From GCA-003244245 sp050699955 (GTDB lineage: Bacteria; Actinomycetota; Actinomycetes; Mycobacteriales; Pseudonocardiaceae): a DNA stretch of 64,000 nt. The notes beneath the pieces are model-generated. The model ran no database searches. It was given only the letters and a program-made list of their open reading frames with translations, and was not told the DNA's origin. Within the stretch, counting starts at the first letter, position 1; every line of letters starts with the position of its first letter. Shown piece by piece: positions 1 to 10,053 of the stretch. The stretch is from contig JBOHGD010000013.1 in assembly GCA_050699955.1 (NCBI GenBank), positions 42,496 through 106,495 of the forward strand, in the 5' to 3' direction. A program made the position numbers and the translations under genes.

Positions 1-569
1 CTTCGGGCGTGCCGAGTGGCGCGCAGCTGGTCTTCGAGACGGTGACCGACCAGGTGGAGCGCCAGGTGGAGAGCAACGTCGGTATCCGTACCGCGCCGTT
101 CGTCGTGCCACTGGCGATCAGCCTGTTCTTCTTCATCTTGATCTCGAACTGGCTGTCGATCCTGCCGCATGCCTGGGAGGAGTACGTCCAGCCGCCGACG
201 GCGGACGTGAACCTCACCTTCGCGCTGTCCTTCTTTGTGATCATTCTGGTCCATATCACGGGTATCCGGGTCAAGGGCAAGCATTACTTCAAGCACTTCG
301 TGCAGCCGTACCCGGCGATGTTCCCGTTCATCTTCCTCGAGGAGCTCGTCAAGCCCTTCACTCTCGCGCTTCGGCTCTTCGGCAACCTTCTGGCCGGCAC
401 CGTGATGGTGGGTGTCATCTCGCTGATGCCCGCGGTCGTGCTGTGGCTGCCCACCACAGCCTGGAAGCTGTTCGACCTGTTCATCGGCCTGCTCCAGGCA
501 CTGATCTTCGCCCTGCTGACGATCATCTACTTCGGCTTCGCCGCTGGCCAGGAGGAGGAGGCCCACTAA
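1..569 (+). CDS. atpB: ATP synthase subunit a (5' end outside window)
   Basis: Membrane subunit a of the F1Fo ATP synthase, which forms the proton half-channels against the c-ring. The reading frame is open to the left edge of the window, so the N-terminal part is missing; the GTG at 9 is probably internal. Several membrane helices are visible, including the one carrying the essential Arg in ALRLFGNLLAG (about residue 120 of the visible part), and the C-terminus ends in a short acidic EEEAH tail. First gene seen of an atpBEFHAGDC order, which is the standard actinobacterial operon. Identification is from direct reading of the conserved helix and the context. Confidence 0.96.
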   Translation, partial: SGVPSGAQLVFETVTDQVERQVESNVGIRTAPFVVPLAISLFFFILISNWLSILPHAWEEYVQPPTADVNLTFALSFFVIILVHITGIRVKGKHYFKHFVQPYPAMFPFIFLEELVKPFTLALRLFGNLLAGTVMVGVISLMPAVVLWLPTTAWKLFDLFIGLLQALIFALLTIIYFGFAAGQEEEAH

Positions 570-660
570 ACGCCTGTCCATCGCGTCTGTGACCGCAGTC
601 TTCCAGGCATCTTCCCACCCGGGGAGATGAGCCTAGTTTCAAGGAACAAGAGGGAAAGAC

Positions 661-945
661 ATGAGTTTCTCTGCAATGCTCCTTGCCCAGCAGGGGGGCG
701 ACCTCAACGCTTCGATCAAGATGGCAGGTGCGTTCGTCGGCGGTGGCTTGGCGCTAGCCGGTGGCGCGATCGGCGCTGCGGTCGGTGACGGTCTGGCCGG
801 TGGCGCGACCATCAGCGGCGTCGCCCGTCAGCCCGAGGCGCAGAGCCGGCTGTTCACCATCTTCTTCCTGACGGTGGGTCTGGTCGAGGCGATGTACTTC
901 ATCAACCTCGCCTTCATGGCGTTGTTCGTCTTCGTGCTCGCCTGA
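661..945 (+). CDS. atpE: ATP synthase subunit c
   Basis: Proteolipid c subunit of the Fo rotor ring. The 94-residue product has two hydrophobic helices joined by the polar loop SGVARQPEAQSR. The proton-carrying Glu is E76 in VGLVEAMYF in the second helix. The first helix has the small-residue pattern GGGLALAGGAIGAAVG. It is about ten residues longer at the N-terminus than the usual 75-85, with a polar QQGGDLNAS stretch before helix 1. A purine-rich RBS (agaggga) precedes the ATG. A 91-base gap separates it from atpB. Confidence 0.97.
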   Translation: MSFSAMLLAQQGGDLNASIKMAGAFVGGGLALAGGAIGAAVGDGLAGGATISGVARQPEAQSRLFTIFFLTVGLVEAMYFINLAFMALFVFVLA

Positions 946-967
946 TCTGGTTGGGACAGCGATCCAT

Positions 968-1543
968 ATGAGTTCGTACACTGTGGCCGCCGGGGGCGGC
1001 GGTAACCTCTTCTTAATCCCCAACGCGACGTTCTTCGTCGAGCTGCTGATCTTCCTGCTCGTGCTCGCCGTGCTCTGGCGTTACGTAGTGCCGCCGGTGA
1101 AGCGCGCTATGACCGAGCGTCAGGAGATGATCCGCAAGCAGATCGTCGAGAGCGAGCAGGCCCGCAATCGCCTGCAGCAGGCCGAGGCCCGGTACAAGGA
1201 GGCCTTGACCGAGGCGCGGGTTGAGGCGGCCAAGATCCGCGAGGCTGCCCGGGCCGATGCGCAGGCGATCAAGGACGAGATGCGCCAGCAGGCCGACCAG
1301 GAGGTCGCCAGGATCCAGCAGCGTGGTGAGGAGCAGCTGGCCACTCAGCGCGAGCAGGTGGTGCGCGAGCTGCGCGCCGAGGTCGGACGGCTCGCCGTCG
1401 AGCTGGCCAGCCGGATCGTCGGTGAGTCGTTGACCGACGATGCCCGCCGCGCAGGCACGGTCGACCGCTTCCTGGAGGAGCTGGAGCGCATGGCGGCTAC
1501 CGACGGGGCGGCTTCGGTCCCCATCGGGCAGGGGAAGCGTTGA
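968..1543 (+). CDS. atpF: ATP synthase subunit b
   Basis: Peripheral-stalk subunit b, which holds F1 static against Fo. The 191-residue protein has one N-terminal membrane helix (about residues 18-38, TFFVELLIFLLVLAVLW) followed by a long charged Ala/Glu/Arg-rich helix expected to pair as a coiled coil. The stop codon overlaps the atpH start by one base (TGATG), so the two are probably translationally coupled. Confidence 0.95.
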   Translation: MSSYTVAAGGGGNLFLIPNATFFVELLIFLLVLAVLWRYVVPPVKRAMTERQEMIRKQIVESEQARNRLQQAEARYKEALTEARVEAAKIREAARADAQAIKDEMRQQADQEVARIQQRGEEQLATQREQVVRELRAEVGRLAVELASRIVGESLTDDARRAGTVDRFLEELERMAATDGAASVPIGQGKR

Positions 1544-2361
1544 TGCAGCCTGCCAGCAGAGCCGCACTGGCCACCGTCCGCGAGCGGGTCGAGGAACGGA
1601 TCGCCGCTGCCGATGCCGAGGACCTGGAACGCCTGGGCACCGAACTGGGCAGTGTCGCGATGGTGTTCGGCCACGAGACGGTGATCCGGCGGCACCTCGC
1701 CGATTCCTCGGCCCCTGTGGGGACCCGCCGGGCGATGGTCGAGGCACTACTGCGTGGCAAAGTGAGTCGGCTGACCCTGGAAACGCTGTACGACGTGGTG
1801 ACGCAGCGCTGGTCGCGGCCGCTGGATCTGGTCGACGGGCTCGAAGAGCTGGCCAGGCAGTCGCTTCTGGCGCTCGCCGAGCGGGACGAGAGCCTTTCCG
1901 ATGTCGAGGACGAGCTGTTCCGGTTCGGCCGCATCCTGGCCGCCGAGCCGAGCCTGGCAATCCTGCTGAGCGACGAGTCGGCAGCGGTGCAGCGGCGCCT
2001 CGCGCTCCTGGACACCGTGCTGGCCGGCCGTACTCGGTCGGTGACCCGCCTGCTGCTCGAGCAGGCCGTCCGCGCACTGCGGCGGCGCCACCTCGAGGAG
2101 ATCGTCGAGGAGCTCGTGGATCGGGCCGCGGCCCGGCGCGAGCGCTCGGTCGCCCATGTCAGTGCCGGTGGCCCGCTGTCGCAGCGGCAGGAACAGCGGC
2201 TGCTCGATGCCCTTGGCCAGGTTTACCAGCGGTCGATCTCGCTCAAGGTCGAGCTCGACCCCGAGCTGCTCGGTGGCCTGGTGATCCGGGTGGGCGACGA
2301 GGTGATCGACGGCAGCATCGCCGGACGGCTGCAGAAGGCCTACCAGTGTCTGCCCCGATGA
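1543..2361 (+). CDS. atpH: ATP synthase subunit delta
   Basis: Delta subunit linking the peripheral stalk to the top of F1. The product is about 272 residues, the long form typical of Actinobacteria (most bacteria have about 180). The C-terminal part carries the usual delta signature region (DPELLGGLVIRVGDEVIDGS) near residues 243-262. I prefer the ATG at 1543, which overlaps the atpF stop, to the TTG one codon earlier. The stop codon lies in an ATGA that also opens a small frame running to atpA. Confidence 0.93.
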   Translation: MQPASRAALATVRERVEERIAAADAEDLERLGTELGSVAMVFGHETVIRRHLADSSAPVGTRRAMVEALLRGKVSRLTLETLYDVVTQRWSRPLDLVDGLEELARQSLLALAERDESLSDVEDELFRFGRILAAEPSLAILLSDESAAVQRRLALLDTVLAGRTRSVTRLLLEQAVRALRRRHLEEIVEELVDRAAARRERSVAHVSAGGPLSQRQEQRLLDALGQVYQRSISLKVELDPELLGGLVIRVGDEVIDGSIAGRLQKAYQCLPR

Positions 2362-2471
2362 GCGCACCAGTGAATGCACCAGCGGGCGCGCCGGTGAATG
2401 CCATCGGGAGACGTTCGGTGTCCGGGTACCGCACGATGAACACGCGAAACAACGAGAGCAGGGACCGATAG
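2358..2471 (+). CDS. possible 37-residue protein between atpH and atpA
   Basis: A short open frame starts at an ATG that overlaps the atpH stop by four bases (ATGA) and ends two bases before the atpA start, filling the 112-base atpH-atpA gap. The predicted product is Ala/Pro/Asn-rich at the start (APVNAPAGAPVNA, an imperfect repeat) and Arg/Asn-rich at the end. I do not recognise it. The tight fit suggests translational coupling through to atpA, but the frame is short and could be chance. Confidence 0.25.
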   Translation: MSAPVNAPAGAPVNAIGRRSVSGYRTMNTRNNESRDR

Positions 2472-2473
2472 CC

Positions 2474-4120
<1,647 letters not shown>

Positions 4121-4127
4121 CGCGACG

Positions 4128-5105
4128 ATGGCCGCACAGCTGAGGGTTCTCCGTCGGCGGATCCGTTCGATCCGGTCGATGAAGAAGATCACCAAGGCGA
4201 TGGAGCTCATCGCCACCTCGCGGATCGCCCGGGCGCAGGCGCGGGTCGAGGCCTCCCGCCCATACGCGGAGGAGATCACCAAGGTGCTCTCCGCCTTGGC
4301 CGGTGCCGCGGGCACCCTGGACAACCCGCTGCTCGTCGAACGGGAGAACCCGACCCGGGCGGCGGTGCTGGTGGTGACCAGCGACCGGGGCCTGTGCGGT
4401 GGCTACAACGCCAACCTGCTGCGGGCTGCCGAGGAGCTGCAGGCGCTGCTGCGTGCGGAGGGCAAGTCGGTACGGCTGTACGTGATCGGTCGTAAGGCCC
4501 TGAAGTACTACGGGTTCCGCCAGCGGTCGATCGAGGAGTACTGGACCGGGTTCTCCGAGCAGCCCAGCTACAACGACGCTGCCGAGGCGGGCAAGGTGCT
4601 GGTGGGTGCGTTCCTGGCCGGGGTCGACGACGAGCAGGGTGGTGCCGGACAGGACGGGGTCGAGGGAGTGGACGAGCTGCACGTCGTCTACACCGAGTTC
4701 CGCTCCATGCTGACCCAGACCCCGCGAGTGCGCCGGATCGCCCCGCTGGAGGTCGAGTACGTCGGCGAGGACGAGGACGAGGATCCCCTGATCCGAACGG
4801 CGCAGCAGCGGCGCTCGGATGATATGACGCCGCTGTACGACTTCGAGCCGGATGCCGAGGAGCTGCTCGGTCACCTGCTGCCGCGCTACATCAACACCAG
4901 GATCTACGCGGCACTGCTGGAGGCAGCGGCATCGGAGCAGGCGGCTCGCCGCCAGGCGATGAAGGCCGCCACCGATAATGCCACCGACCTGATCGACGAC
5001 CTCACTCGTGAGGCCAACCAGGCCCGCCAGGGCATAATCACCCAGGAGATCAGCGAGATCGTCGGCGGCGCCGAAGCGCTGTCCGCCGTGGGGAGTGATG
5101 ACTGA
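4128..5105 (+). CDS. atpG: ATP synthase subunit gamma
   Basis: Central rotor shaft of F1. The start is the ATG at 4128, seven bases after atpA; it gives the conserved N-terminus RRRIRSIRSMKKITKAME. The C-terminal helix ends in the usual DDLTREANQARQGIITQEI. At 325 residues it is longer than the common 290. The extra length includes an acidic Gly-rich loop at residues 166-182 (VDDEQGGAGQDGVEGVD), at the position of the mycobacterial gamma loop (about 165-178), and a second acidic stretch EYVGEDEDEDP. The 3' end overlaps atpD. Confidence 0.96.
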   Translation: MAAQLRVLRRRIRSIRSMKKITKAMELIATSRIARAQARVEASRPYAEEITKVLSALAGAAGTLDNPLLVERENPTRAAVLVVTSDRGLCGGYNANLLRAAEELQALLRAEGKSVRLYVIGRKALKYYGFRQRSIEEYWTGFSEQPSYNDAAEAGKVLVGAFLAGVDDEQGGAGQDGVEGVDELHVVYTEFRSMLTQTPRVRRIAPLEVEYVGEDEDEDPLIRTAQQRRSDDMTPLYDFEPDAEELLGHLLPRYINTRIYAALLEAAASEQAARRQAMKAATDNATDLIDDLTREANQARQGIITQEISEIVGGAEALSAVGSDD

Positions 5106-6555
5106 GATGACCACAGCCGAGAAATCGACCAGCACTAACTCCATCCCCGAGGCCGGGACGGGCCGGGTGGTGCGGGTGACCGGCCCCGTGGTCGACGTGG
5201 AGTTCCCGGGCCAGGTTCCGCCGTTGTTCCACGCGCTCACCGTCCAGGTGGAGTTCGAGGCGCTGCGCAAGACGATCACCCTGGAGGTGGCACAGCACCT
5301 CGGGGACAACACCGTGCGCGCGATCGCCATGCAACCGACCGACGGCCTGGTCCGGGGCGCGCCGGTGAGCGACAGCGGATCGGCGATCTCGGTCCCGGTG
5401 GGCGAGCAGGTCAAGGGCCACGTGTTCAACATGCTCGGCCAGTGCCTGGATGCCCCGGAGACGACGTTCAGCGGCGAGCGCTGGGGGATTCACCGCAAGC
5501 CGCCGCCCTTCGACCAGCTCGAGGGCAAGACCGAGATGCTCGAGACCGGGCTGAAGGTCATCGACCTGCTCACCCCGTACGTGCAGGGTGGCAAGATCGG
5601 CTTGTTCGGTGGTGCCGGAGTGGGCAAGACGGTGCTCATCCAGGAGATGATCATCCGGGTGGCCAGGAACTTCGGTGGTACCTCGGTGTTCGCCGGGGTG
5701 GGCGAGCGCACCCGTGAGGGCAACGACCTGTTCCTGGAGATGCAGGAGGCGAACGTCCTCAAGGACACCGCGCTGGTCTTCGGTCAGATGGACGAGCCGC
5801 CCGGCACTCGGATGCGGGTCGCGCTGTCCGCGCTCACCATGGCGGAGTACTTCCGGGACGAGATGAACCAGGACGTGCTGCTGTTCATCGACAACATCTT
5901 CCGGTTCACCCAGGCCGGTTCCGAGGTCTCCACCCTGCTGGGCCGGCTGCCCTCCGCAGTGGGCTACCAGCCGACCCTGGCCGACGAGATGGGTGAGCTG
6001 CAGGAGCGCATCACCTCCACCCGGGGTCGCTCGATCACCTCGATGCAGGCCATCTACGTGCCGGCCGACGACTACACCGACCCGGCACCGGCGACCACCT
6101 TCGCCCACCTGGACGCCACGACGGAGCTCTCCCGAGGCGTCTTCGCCAAGGGCATCTTCCCCGCCGTGGACCCGCTGAGCTCGTCGTCCACCATCCTGGA
6201 CCCGCAGTACGTGGGGGAGGAGCACTACCGGGTGGCGCAGGAGGTCAAGCGGATCCTGCAGAAGTACAACGACCTGCAGGAGATCATCGCCATCCTCGGT
6301 ATCGATGAACTGTCCGAAGAGGACAAGGTTCTGGTCAACCGGGCCCGGCGGATCGAGCGGTTCCTCAGCCAGAACATGTACTCCGCCGAGCAGTTCACCG
6401 GGCAGGAGGGCTCGACTGTTCCGCTGAAGGAGACCATCGAGTCGTTCGACAAGCTCTGTAAGGGCGAGTTCGACCACATCCCCGAGCAGGCCTTCTACCT
6501 CTGCGGTGGTCTGGAGGACCTGGAGCGCAAGTACCAGGAGCTCACCAAGAGCTGA
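5098..6555 (+). CDS. atpD: ATP synthase subunit beta
   Basis: Catalytic beta subunit. P-loop GGAGVGKTVLIQEM is near residue 170, followed by the catalytic Glu in GVGERTREGNDL; LLFIDNIFRFTQAGSEVS is the Walker B region. About 485 residues, normal length. The start is ambiguous: ATG 5098 (overlapping atpG by eight bases) or ATG 5107 just after the atpG stop; ggggag at 5090-5095 is close to the first and far from the second, and GTG 5095 is also in frame. The first 20 residues are Thr/Ser-rich and not conserved, so the choice does not affect function. Confidence 0.96.
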   Translation: MTEMTTAEKSTSTNSIPEAGTGRVVRVTGPVVDVEFPGQVPPLFHALTVQVEFEALRKTITLEVAQHLGDNTVRAIAMQPTDGLVRGAPVSDSGSAISVPVGEQVKGHVFNMLGQCLDAPETTFSGERWGIHRKPPPFDQLEGKTEMLETGLKVIDLLTPYVQGGKIGLFGGAGVGKTVLIQEMIIRVARNFGGTSVFAGVGERTREGNDLFLEMQEANVLKDTALVFGQMDEPPGTRMRVALSALTMAEYFRDEMNQDVLLFIDNIFRFTQAGSEVSTLLGRLPSAVGYQPTLADEMGELQERITSTRGRSITSMQAIYVPADDYTDPAPATTFAHLDATTELSRGVFAKGIFPAVDPLSSSSTILDPQYVGEEHYRVAQEVKRILQKYNDLQEIIAILGIDELSEEDKVLVNRARRIERFLSQNMYSAEQFTGQEGSTVPLKETIESFDKLCKGEFDHIPEQAFYLCGGLEDLERKYQELTKS

Positions 6556-6594
6556 GCTCACGGCGGCGTGGCCAGGACGGATTCCGATCGCGGG

Positions 6595-6612
6595 CGGCCC
6601 CTCACGGGGCCG
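6595..6612. other. hairpin between atpD and atpC
   Basis: Seven-base perfect inverted repeat (cggcccc / ggggccg) with a four-base loop tcac in the 112-base atpD-atpC gap. No T-run follows, so it is not a classic terminator; it could tune expression of the distal gene or be mRNA-stability structure. Confidence 0.35.
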
Positions 6613-6667
6613 GGCAGGGCAGGCCACTAGACTCCGTTTCGGCAGCACCCGACCCGAGGAGACGCCC

Positions 6668-7057
6668 GTGGCTGACATGTCCGTCGAGCTGGTGGCGGTG
6701 GAACGCCAGGTGTGGTCCGGTAAGGCAACCGCGGTGTTCGCCAAGACCGTCGAGGGCGAGCTGGGCATCATGCCAGGGCATACGCCCTTACTCGGGGAGC
6801 TCGTCGAGGGTGGGATCGTCACCATCACGACCACCGATGGGGAGACGGTGACCGCGGCGGTCTTCGGCGGTTTTCTGTCGATCACCGGCGAGAAGGTGAG
6901 TGTGCTGGCCGAGGCCGCGGAGCTTGCCGAGGAGGTCGACGTGCACTCCGCCAGGGCCGCCCTGGCACAGGCCGACGCCGAGCCGGACGACGAGCGGAGC
7001 GAGTCGGTCCGAGCCCGGGCGACCGCGCGGCTCAAGGCGGCAGGCGAGACCGTCTGA
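6668..7057 (+). CDS. atpC: ATP synthase subunit epsilon
   Basis: Epsilon subunit of the central stalk, N-terminal beta-sandwich type: SVELVAVERQVWSGKATAVFAKT then GELGIMPGHTPLLGELVEGG, the family signature, then a short Ala/Glu-rich helical C-terminus. 129 residues. The start is GTG 6668, chosen because gagga lies seven bases upstream and the product begins with the conserved strand; longer frames upstream read through the atpD end in the wrong frame. Last atp gene of the operon. Confidence 0.94.
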   Translation: MADMSVELVAVERQVWSGKATAVFAKTVEGELGIMPGHTPLLGELVEGGIVTITTTDGETVTAAVFGGFLSITGEKVSVLAEAAELAEEVDVHSARAALAQADAEPDDERSESVRARATARLKAAGETV

Positions 7058-7084
7058 GATCCTCCGGGCGCAGGGCGGGCCGCC

Positions 7085-7516
7085 ATGGGTGCCGGGCAGA
7101 TCGTCGGGTTGGTTCTGCTGGTCGGCGCACTCGTCATCGTCGTGCGAGCCACCCGGCGGATCCGGCTGGCTCGTCGGGGCGGCATCGATGTGGCGCTGCG
7201 GTCGCGCCGCGGCGACGGTCCCCGCGGCTGGCATCTGGGGGTGGGCCGTTACCGGGGCGACGACTTCTCCTGGTTCAGGATCTCCAGCCTGCGCTCAGGA
7301 CCGGACCGGGTACTGGACCGGGAACAGCTCGAGATCGTGGAACGGCGCAACCCGACGTTGCCGGAGAGCTACGCGATGCCCAACGGGTCGGTCGTGCTGC
7401 GCTGCCGCACGGAGGTCGGTGAGCTGGAGCTGGCGATGCGCCGCGACACCCTCACCGGCTTTCTTTCCTGGCTGGAGTCGGCGCCACCCGGACGCGGAAC
7501 TCCGTGGGCCTGCTGA
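7085..7516 (+). CDS. DUF2550 family membrane-anchored protein
   Basis: 143-residue protein with one N-terminal membrane helix (about residues 4-20, GQIVGLVLLVGALVIVV), then a basic stretch (RATRRIRLARR) and a soluble domain with GWHLGVGRYRGDDFSWFRI. This layout and position directly after atpC fit DUF2550, a family of unknown function that follows the atp operon in many Actinobacteria. It lies 27 bases after atpC on the same strand, so it is probably co-transcribed. No catalytic motif is visible. Confidence 0.85.
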   Translation: MGAGQIVGLVLLVGALVIVVRATRRIRLARRGGIDVALRSRRGDGPRGWHLGVGRYRGDDFSWFRISSLRSGPDRVLDREQLEIVERRNPTLPESYAMPNGSVVLRCRTEVGELELAMRRDTLTGFLSWLESAPPGRGTPWAC

Positions 7517-7558
7517 GCGGCCGTGCGTGCCATTCGGTGCGGGCCCGCCGGGACGCAC

Positions 7559-8140
7559 TCACGCCCCCTGGTCCTCGCCGCCGGGCTTCCACAGCACGTC
7601 GCCGTCCGGATTGGCCACCCGGCCCAGGATGAACAGCAGGTCGGAGAGCCGGTTGAGGTAACGCGCCGTGATCGGATCGGTGCGCTCCGGGTCGGCCGCC
7701 ACGAGTGCCCAGGTACTCCGCTCGGCCCGCCGGGTCACCACCCTGGCGGTGTGCAGCAGCGCCGCGCCCGCGGTGCCGCCGGGCAGGATGAAGGAGTCCA
7801 GCTTGGGCAGCCCAGCGTTGAACTCGTCACACCAGCCTTCCAAGCGGGTGACATAGGCCTCGCGGATCCGCAGCGGGGGATGTTCGGGGTGCGCCACGAT
7901 CGGGTTGCACAGGTCGGCGCCGACGTCGAAGAGGTCGTTCTGCACCTGACGCAGCACGGTGACCAGCCGCTGCTCCAGCCGTCCCATCGCCAGCGCGACA
8001 CCGAGCGCGCAGTTGGCCTCCTCCACGTCGGCATAGGCGGCCAGCCGCGGGTTGGTCTTGGCCACCCGGGAGAAGTCGCCGAGACCACTGGTCCCTTCGT
8101 CCCCGGTGCGCGTGTAGATCCTCGTCAGGTGCACGGCCAT
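7559..8140 (-). CDS. cob(I)alamin adenosyltransferase, PduO type
   Basis: Transfers the adenosyl group of ATP to cob(I)alamin to make adenosylcobalamin. The N-terminus IYTRTGDEGTSGLGD is the PduO ATP-binding signature, and the C-terminal helix has ARYLNRLSDLLFILGR, the conserved R-x4-N-R-x-S-D motif. 193 residues, normal for the family. The start is the ATG at 8140; the frame extends further upstream but without similarity. It is convergent with the DUF2550 gene and divergent from murA (142-base shared promoter region). Its product is the cofactor needed by the two B12 mutases at 10.0 and 34.0 kb. Confidence 0.92.
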   Translation of the reverse strand: MAVHLTRIYTRTGDEGTSGLGDFSRVAKTNPRLAAYADVEEANCALGVALAMGRLEQRLVTVLRQVQNDLFDVGADLCNPIVAHPEHPPLRIREAYVTRLEGWCDEFNAGLPKLDSFILPGGTAGAALLHTARVVTRRAERSTWALVAADPERTDPITARYLNRLSDLLFILGRVANPDGDVLWKPGGEDQGA

Positions 8141-8282
8141 ACCGCGACGGTATCGCCTCCTCGGCTGCGGTGCCCGCGCCCCGAACGGTCCGCCTCGTCC
8201 GGGTCGGCTCAGGCCACCCGGTGTGGTTACCTGACCCGCCCGGCTGTGCGGCCGCTGGGCGCCCCCGGCATCATGGGCGCTC

Positions 8283-9560
8283 GTGAGCGAGCACTTCAGG
8301 GTCCGTGGTGGCGCCCGGTTGACCGGCGAGGTGCAGGTCGTGGGGGCGAAGAACAGCGTGCTGAAGCTGATGGCGGCGGCGCTGCTGTCCGAGGGCACCA
8401 CCACGATCACGAACTGTCCTGAGATTCTCGATGTTCCGCTGATGGCCGACGTGCTGCGTGGGCTGGGATGCGATGTCGACATCGTCGGCGACACCACGCG
8501 CATCACCACGCCCGCGGAGCCCAAGCACGAGGCCGACTACGGTTCGGTGAGCAAGCTACGCGCCTCGGTGTGCGTGCTCGGCCCGCTGGTCGGTCGCTGC
8601 CGTCGGGCCAGGGTTGCGCTGCCGGGCGGGGATGCCATCGGTTCCCGGCCGCTGGACATGCATCAGAACGGGCTGCGCAAGCTGGGTGCTCGTAGCGAGA
8701 TCGAGCACGGCTGCGTGGTGGCCGAGGCCGAGGGACTGCACGGGGCGCAGATCTGGCTGGACTTCCCGAGCGTCGGGGCGACTGAGAACATCCTGATGGC
8801 CGCGGTGCTCGCGGAGGGCACCACGATCATCGACAACGCGGCCCGTGAGCCGGAGATCGTCGACCTGTGCCTGATGTTGCGGCAGATGGGCGCCCGCATC
8901 GTGGGGGAGGGCAGTTCGACGCTCACCGTCGAGGGGGTCAGCGAGCTGGCGCCCACCGAGCACCGCGTGATCGGGGACCGCATCGTGGGGGCGACCTGGG
9001 CCTTCGCCGCCGTCATGACCCGGGGTGACATCACCGTGCGCGGCGTCGATCCGCACCATCTGGACCTGGTGCTGGAGAAGCTGCGCTTGGCAGGCGCCGA
9101 GGTCGACCAGCCCCATGGCGAGCACCACGCCTTCCGGGTGGTGATGCCGGGCAGACCCACCTCGGTGGACTTCGTGACACTGCCCTACCCGGGCTTCGCC
9201 ACCGATCTGCAGCCCATGGCGATCGCGCTGTCAGCCGTCTCCGAGGGTACGTCGATGATCACCGAGAACGTGTTCGAAGCTCGGTTCCGCTTTGTCGAGG
9301 AGATGATCCGGCTGGGTGCCGACGCGCGCACCGATGGTCACCATGCGGTCGTCCGCGGTGTCGAGCGGCTCTCCAGCGCGCCGGTGTGGGCCTCCGACAT
9401 CCGGGCCGGTGCCGGACTGGTGCTCGCCGGACTCTGCGCCGACGGGGCCACCGACGTGTGGGACGTCTTCCACATCGACCGCGGCTACCCGCGGTTCCTG
9501 GAGAACCTCACGACGCTGGGTGCCGACGTGCGCCGGGTCAGCGCGCCGCCCGAACGCTGA
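8283..9560 (+). CDS. murA: UDP-N-acetylglucosamine 1-carboxyvinyltransferase
   Basis: First committed step of peptidoglycan precursor synthesis: transfer of enolpyruvate from PEP to UDP-GlcNAc. 425 residues. The conserved Lys-Asn pair is at 23-24 (GAKNSVLK), and the active-site loop reads LPGGDAIGSRPLDMH, so the residue that is Cys115 in E. coli MurA is Asp117 here. Asp at this site is the mycobacterial form and is known to make MurA insensitive to fosfomycin. GTG start at 8283. Convergent with the small gene that follows. Confidence 0.95.
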   Translation: MSEHFRVRGGARLTGEVQVVGAKNSVLKLMAAALLSEGTTTITNCPEILDVPLMADVLRGLGCDVDIVGDTTRITTPAEPKHEADYGSVSKLRASVCVLGPLVGRCRRARVALPGGDAIGSRPLDMHQNGLRKLGARSEIEHGCVVAEAEGLHGAQIWLDFPSVGATENILMAAVLAEGTTIIDNAAREPEIVDLCLMLRQMGARIVGEGSSTLTVEGVSELAPTEHRVIGDRIVGATWAFAAVMTRGDITVRGVDPHHLDLVLEKLRLAGAEVDQPHGEHHAFRVVMPGRPTSVDFVTLPYPGFATDLQPMAIALSAVSEGTSMITENVFEARFRFVEEMIRLGADARTDGHHAVVRGVERLSSAPVWASDIRAGAGLVLAGLCADGATDVWDVFHIDRGYPRFLENLTTLGADVRRVSAPPER

Positions 9561-9591
9561 GCGCGTCCGGACCCGCTGGCCGGCCGGCCGC

Positions 9592-9870
9592 TCAGTCTGA
9601 ACCGGCCAGCACCACCCTGGCATCGACCTCGTCCTTGGCGAAGACCAGGATGCTGAGGCCGAGGTGGTCCGCGGTCGGCCGCACCGTGGCCCGGATGCCG
9701 TCGGTGGCCAGCCGGCGTCGGAGCACGGCGGCGGCCTGCGCGCTGGGCACCACGGCGACCTCGCGGAGCAGGCCGAGGTCGCCGTCGTCGTGCTCGGCGG
9801 GTGGGGCTACGTGCTGTGCGTGGGTGCCGTAGGTCCAGCGCAGCAGCCCGCCCAGCACTCCGACGAACAA
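9592..9870 (-). CDS. small membrane protein with DUF2007-like C-terminus
   Basis: 92-residue frame with a hydrophobic N-terminus (LLALLFVGVLGGLLRW, partly upstream of the TTG used here) and a soluble C-terminus (VVPSAQAAAVLRRRLATDG then LSILVFAKDEVDARVVL). The C-terminal pattern resembles the small DUF2007 signal-transducing domains; this is a tentative family call. No ATG or GTG is available in frame between the upstream stop and residue 1, so the start is TTG 9870 or a CTG just before it. It is convergent with murA and divergent from meaA. Confidence 0.5.
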   Translation of the reverse strand: MFVGVLGGLLRWTYGTHAQHVAPPAEHDDGDLGLLREVAVVPSAQAAAVLRRRLATDGIRATVRPTADHLGLSILVFAKDEVDARVVLAGSD

Positions 9871-10053
9871 CAGGGCAAGGAGCGGCCGAGGAAGAAATGC
9901 AGACCGTTCGACGGCAGTTCCACCTGTTCATGGTGGGCCAGTCGGTGGCTCGCCGCTACCCCGTCCCGGCAGCACTCCGATGTTCGGTTGTGAGCAACGG
10001 CATCCCAGTCCGACTGTTACCGGCGAGTAGTCTGACGATCCGGAGGTGCGCCG

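Noticed and set aside
5050..7185. A 711-codon open frame opposite atpD.
   Set aside because: Same reasoning: antisense to a conserved gene, no recognisable domain.
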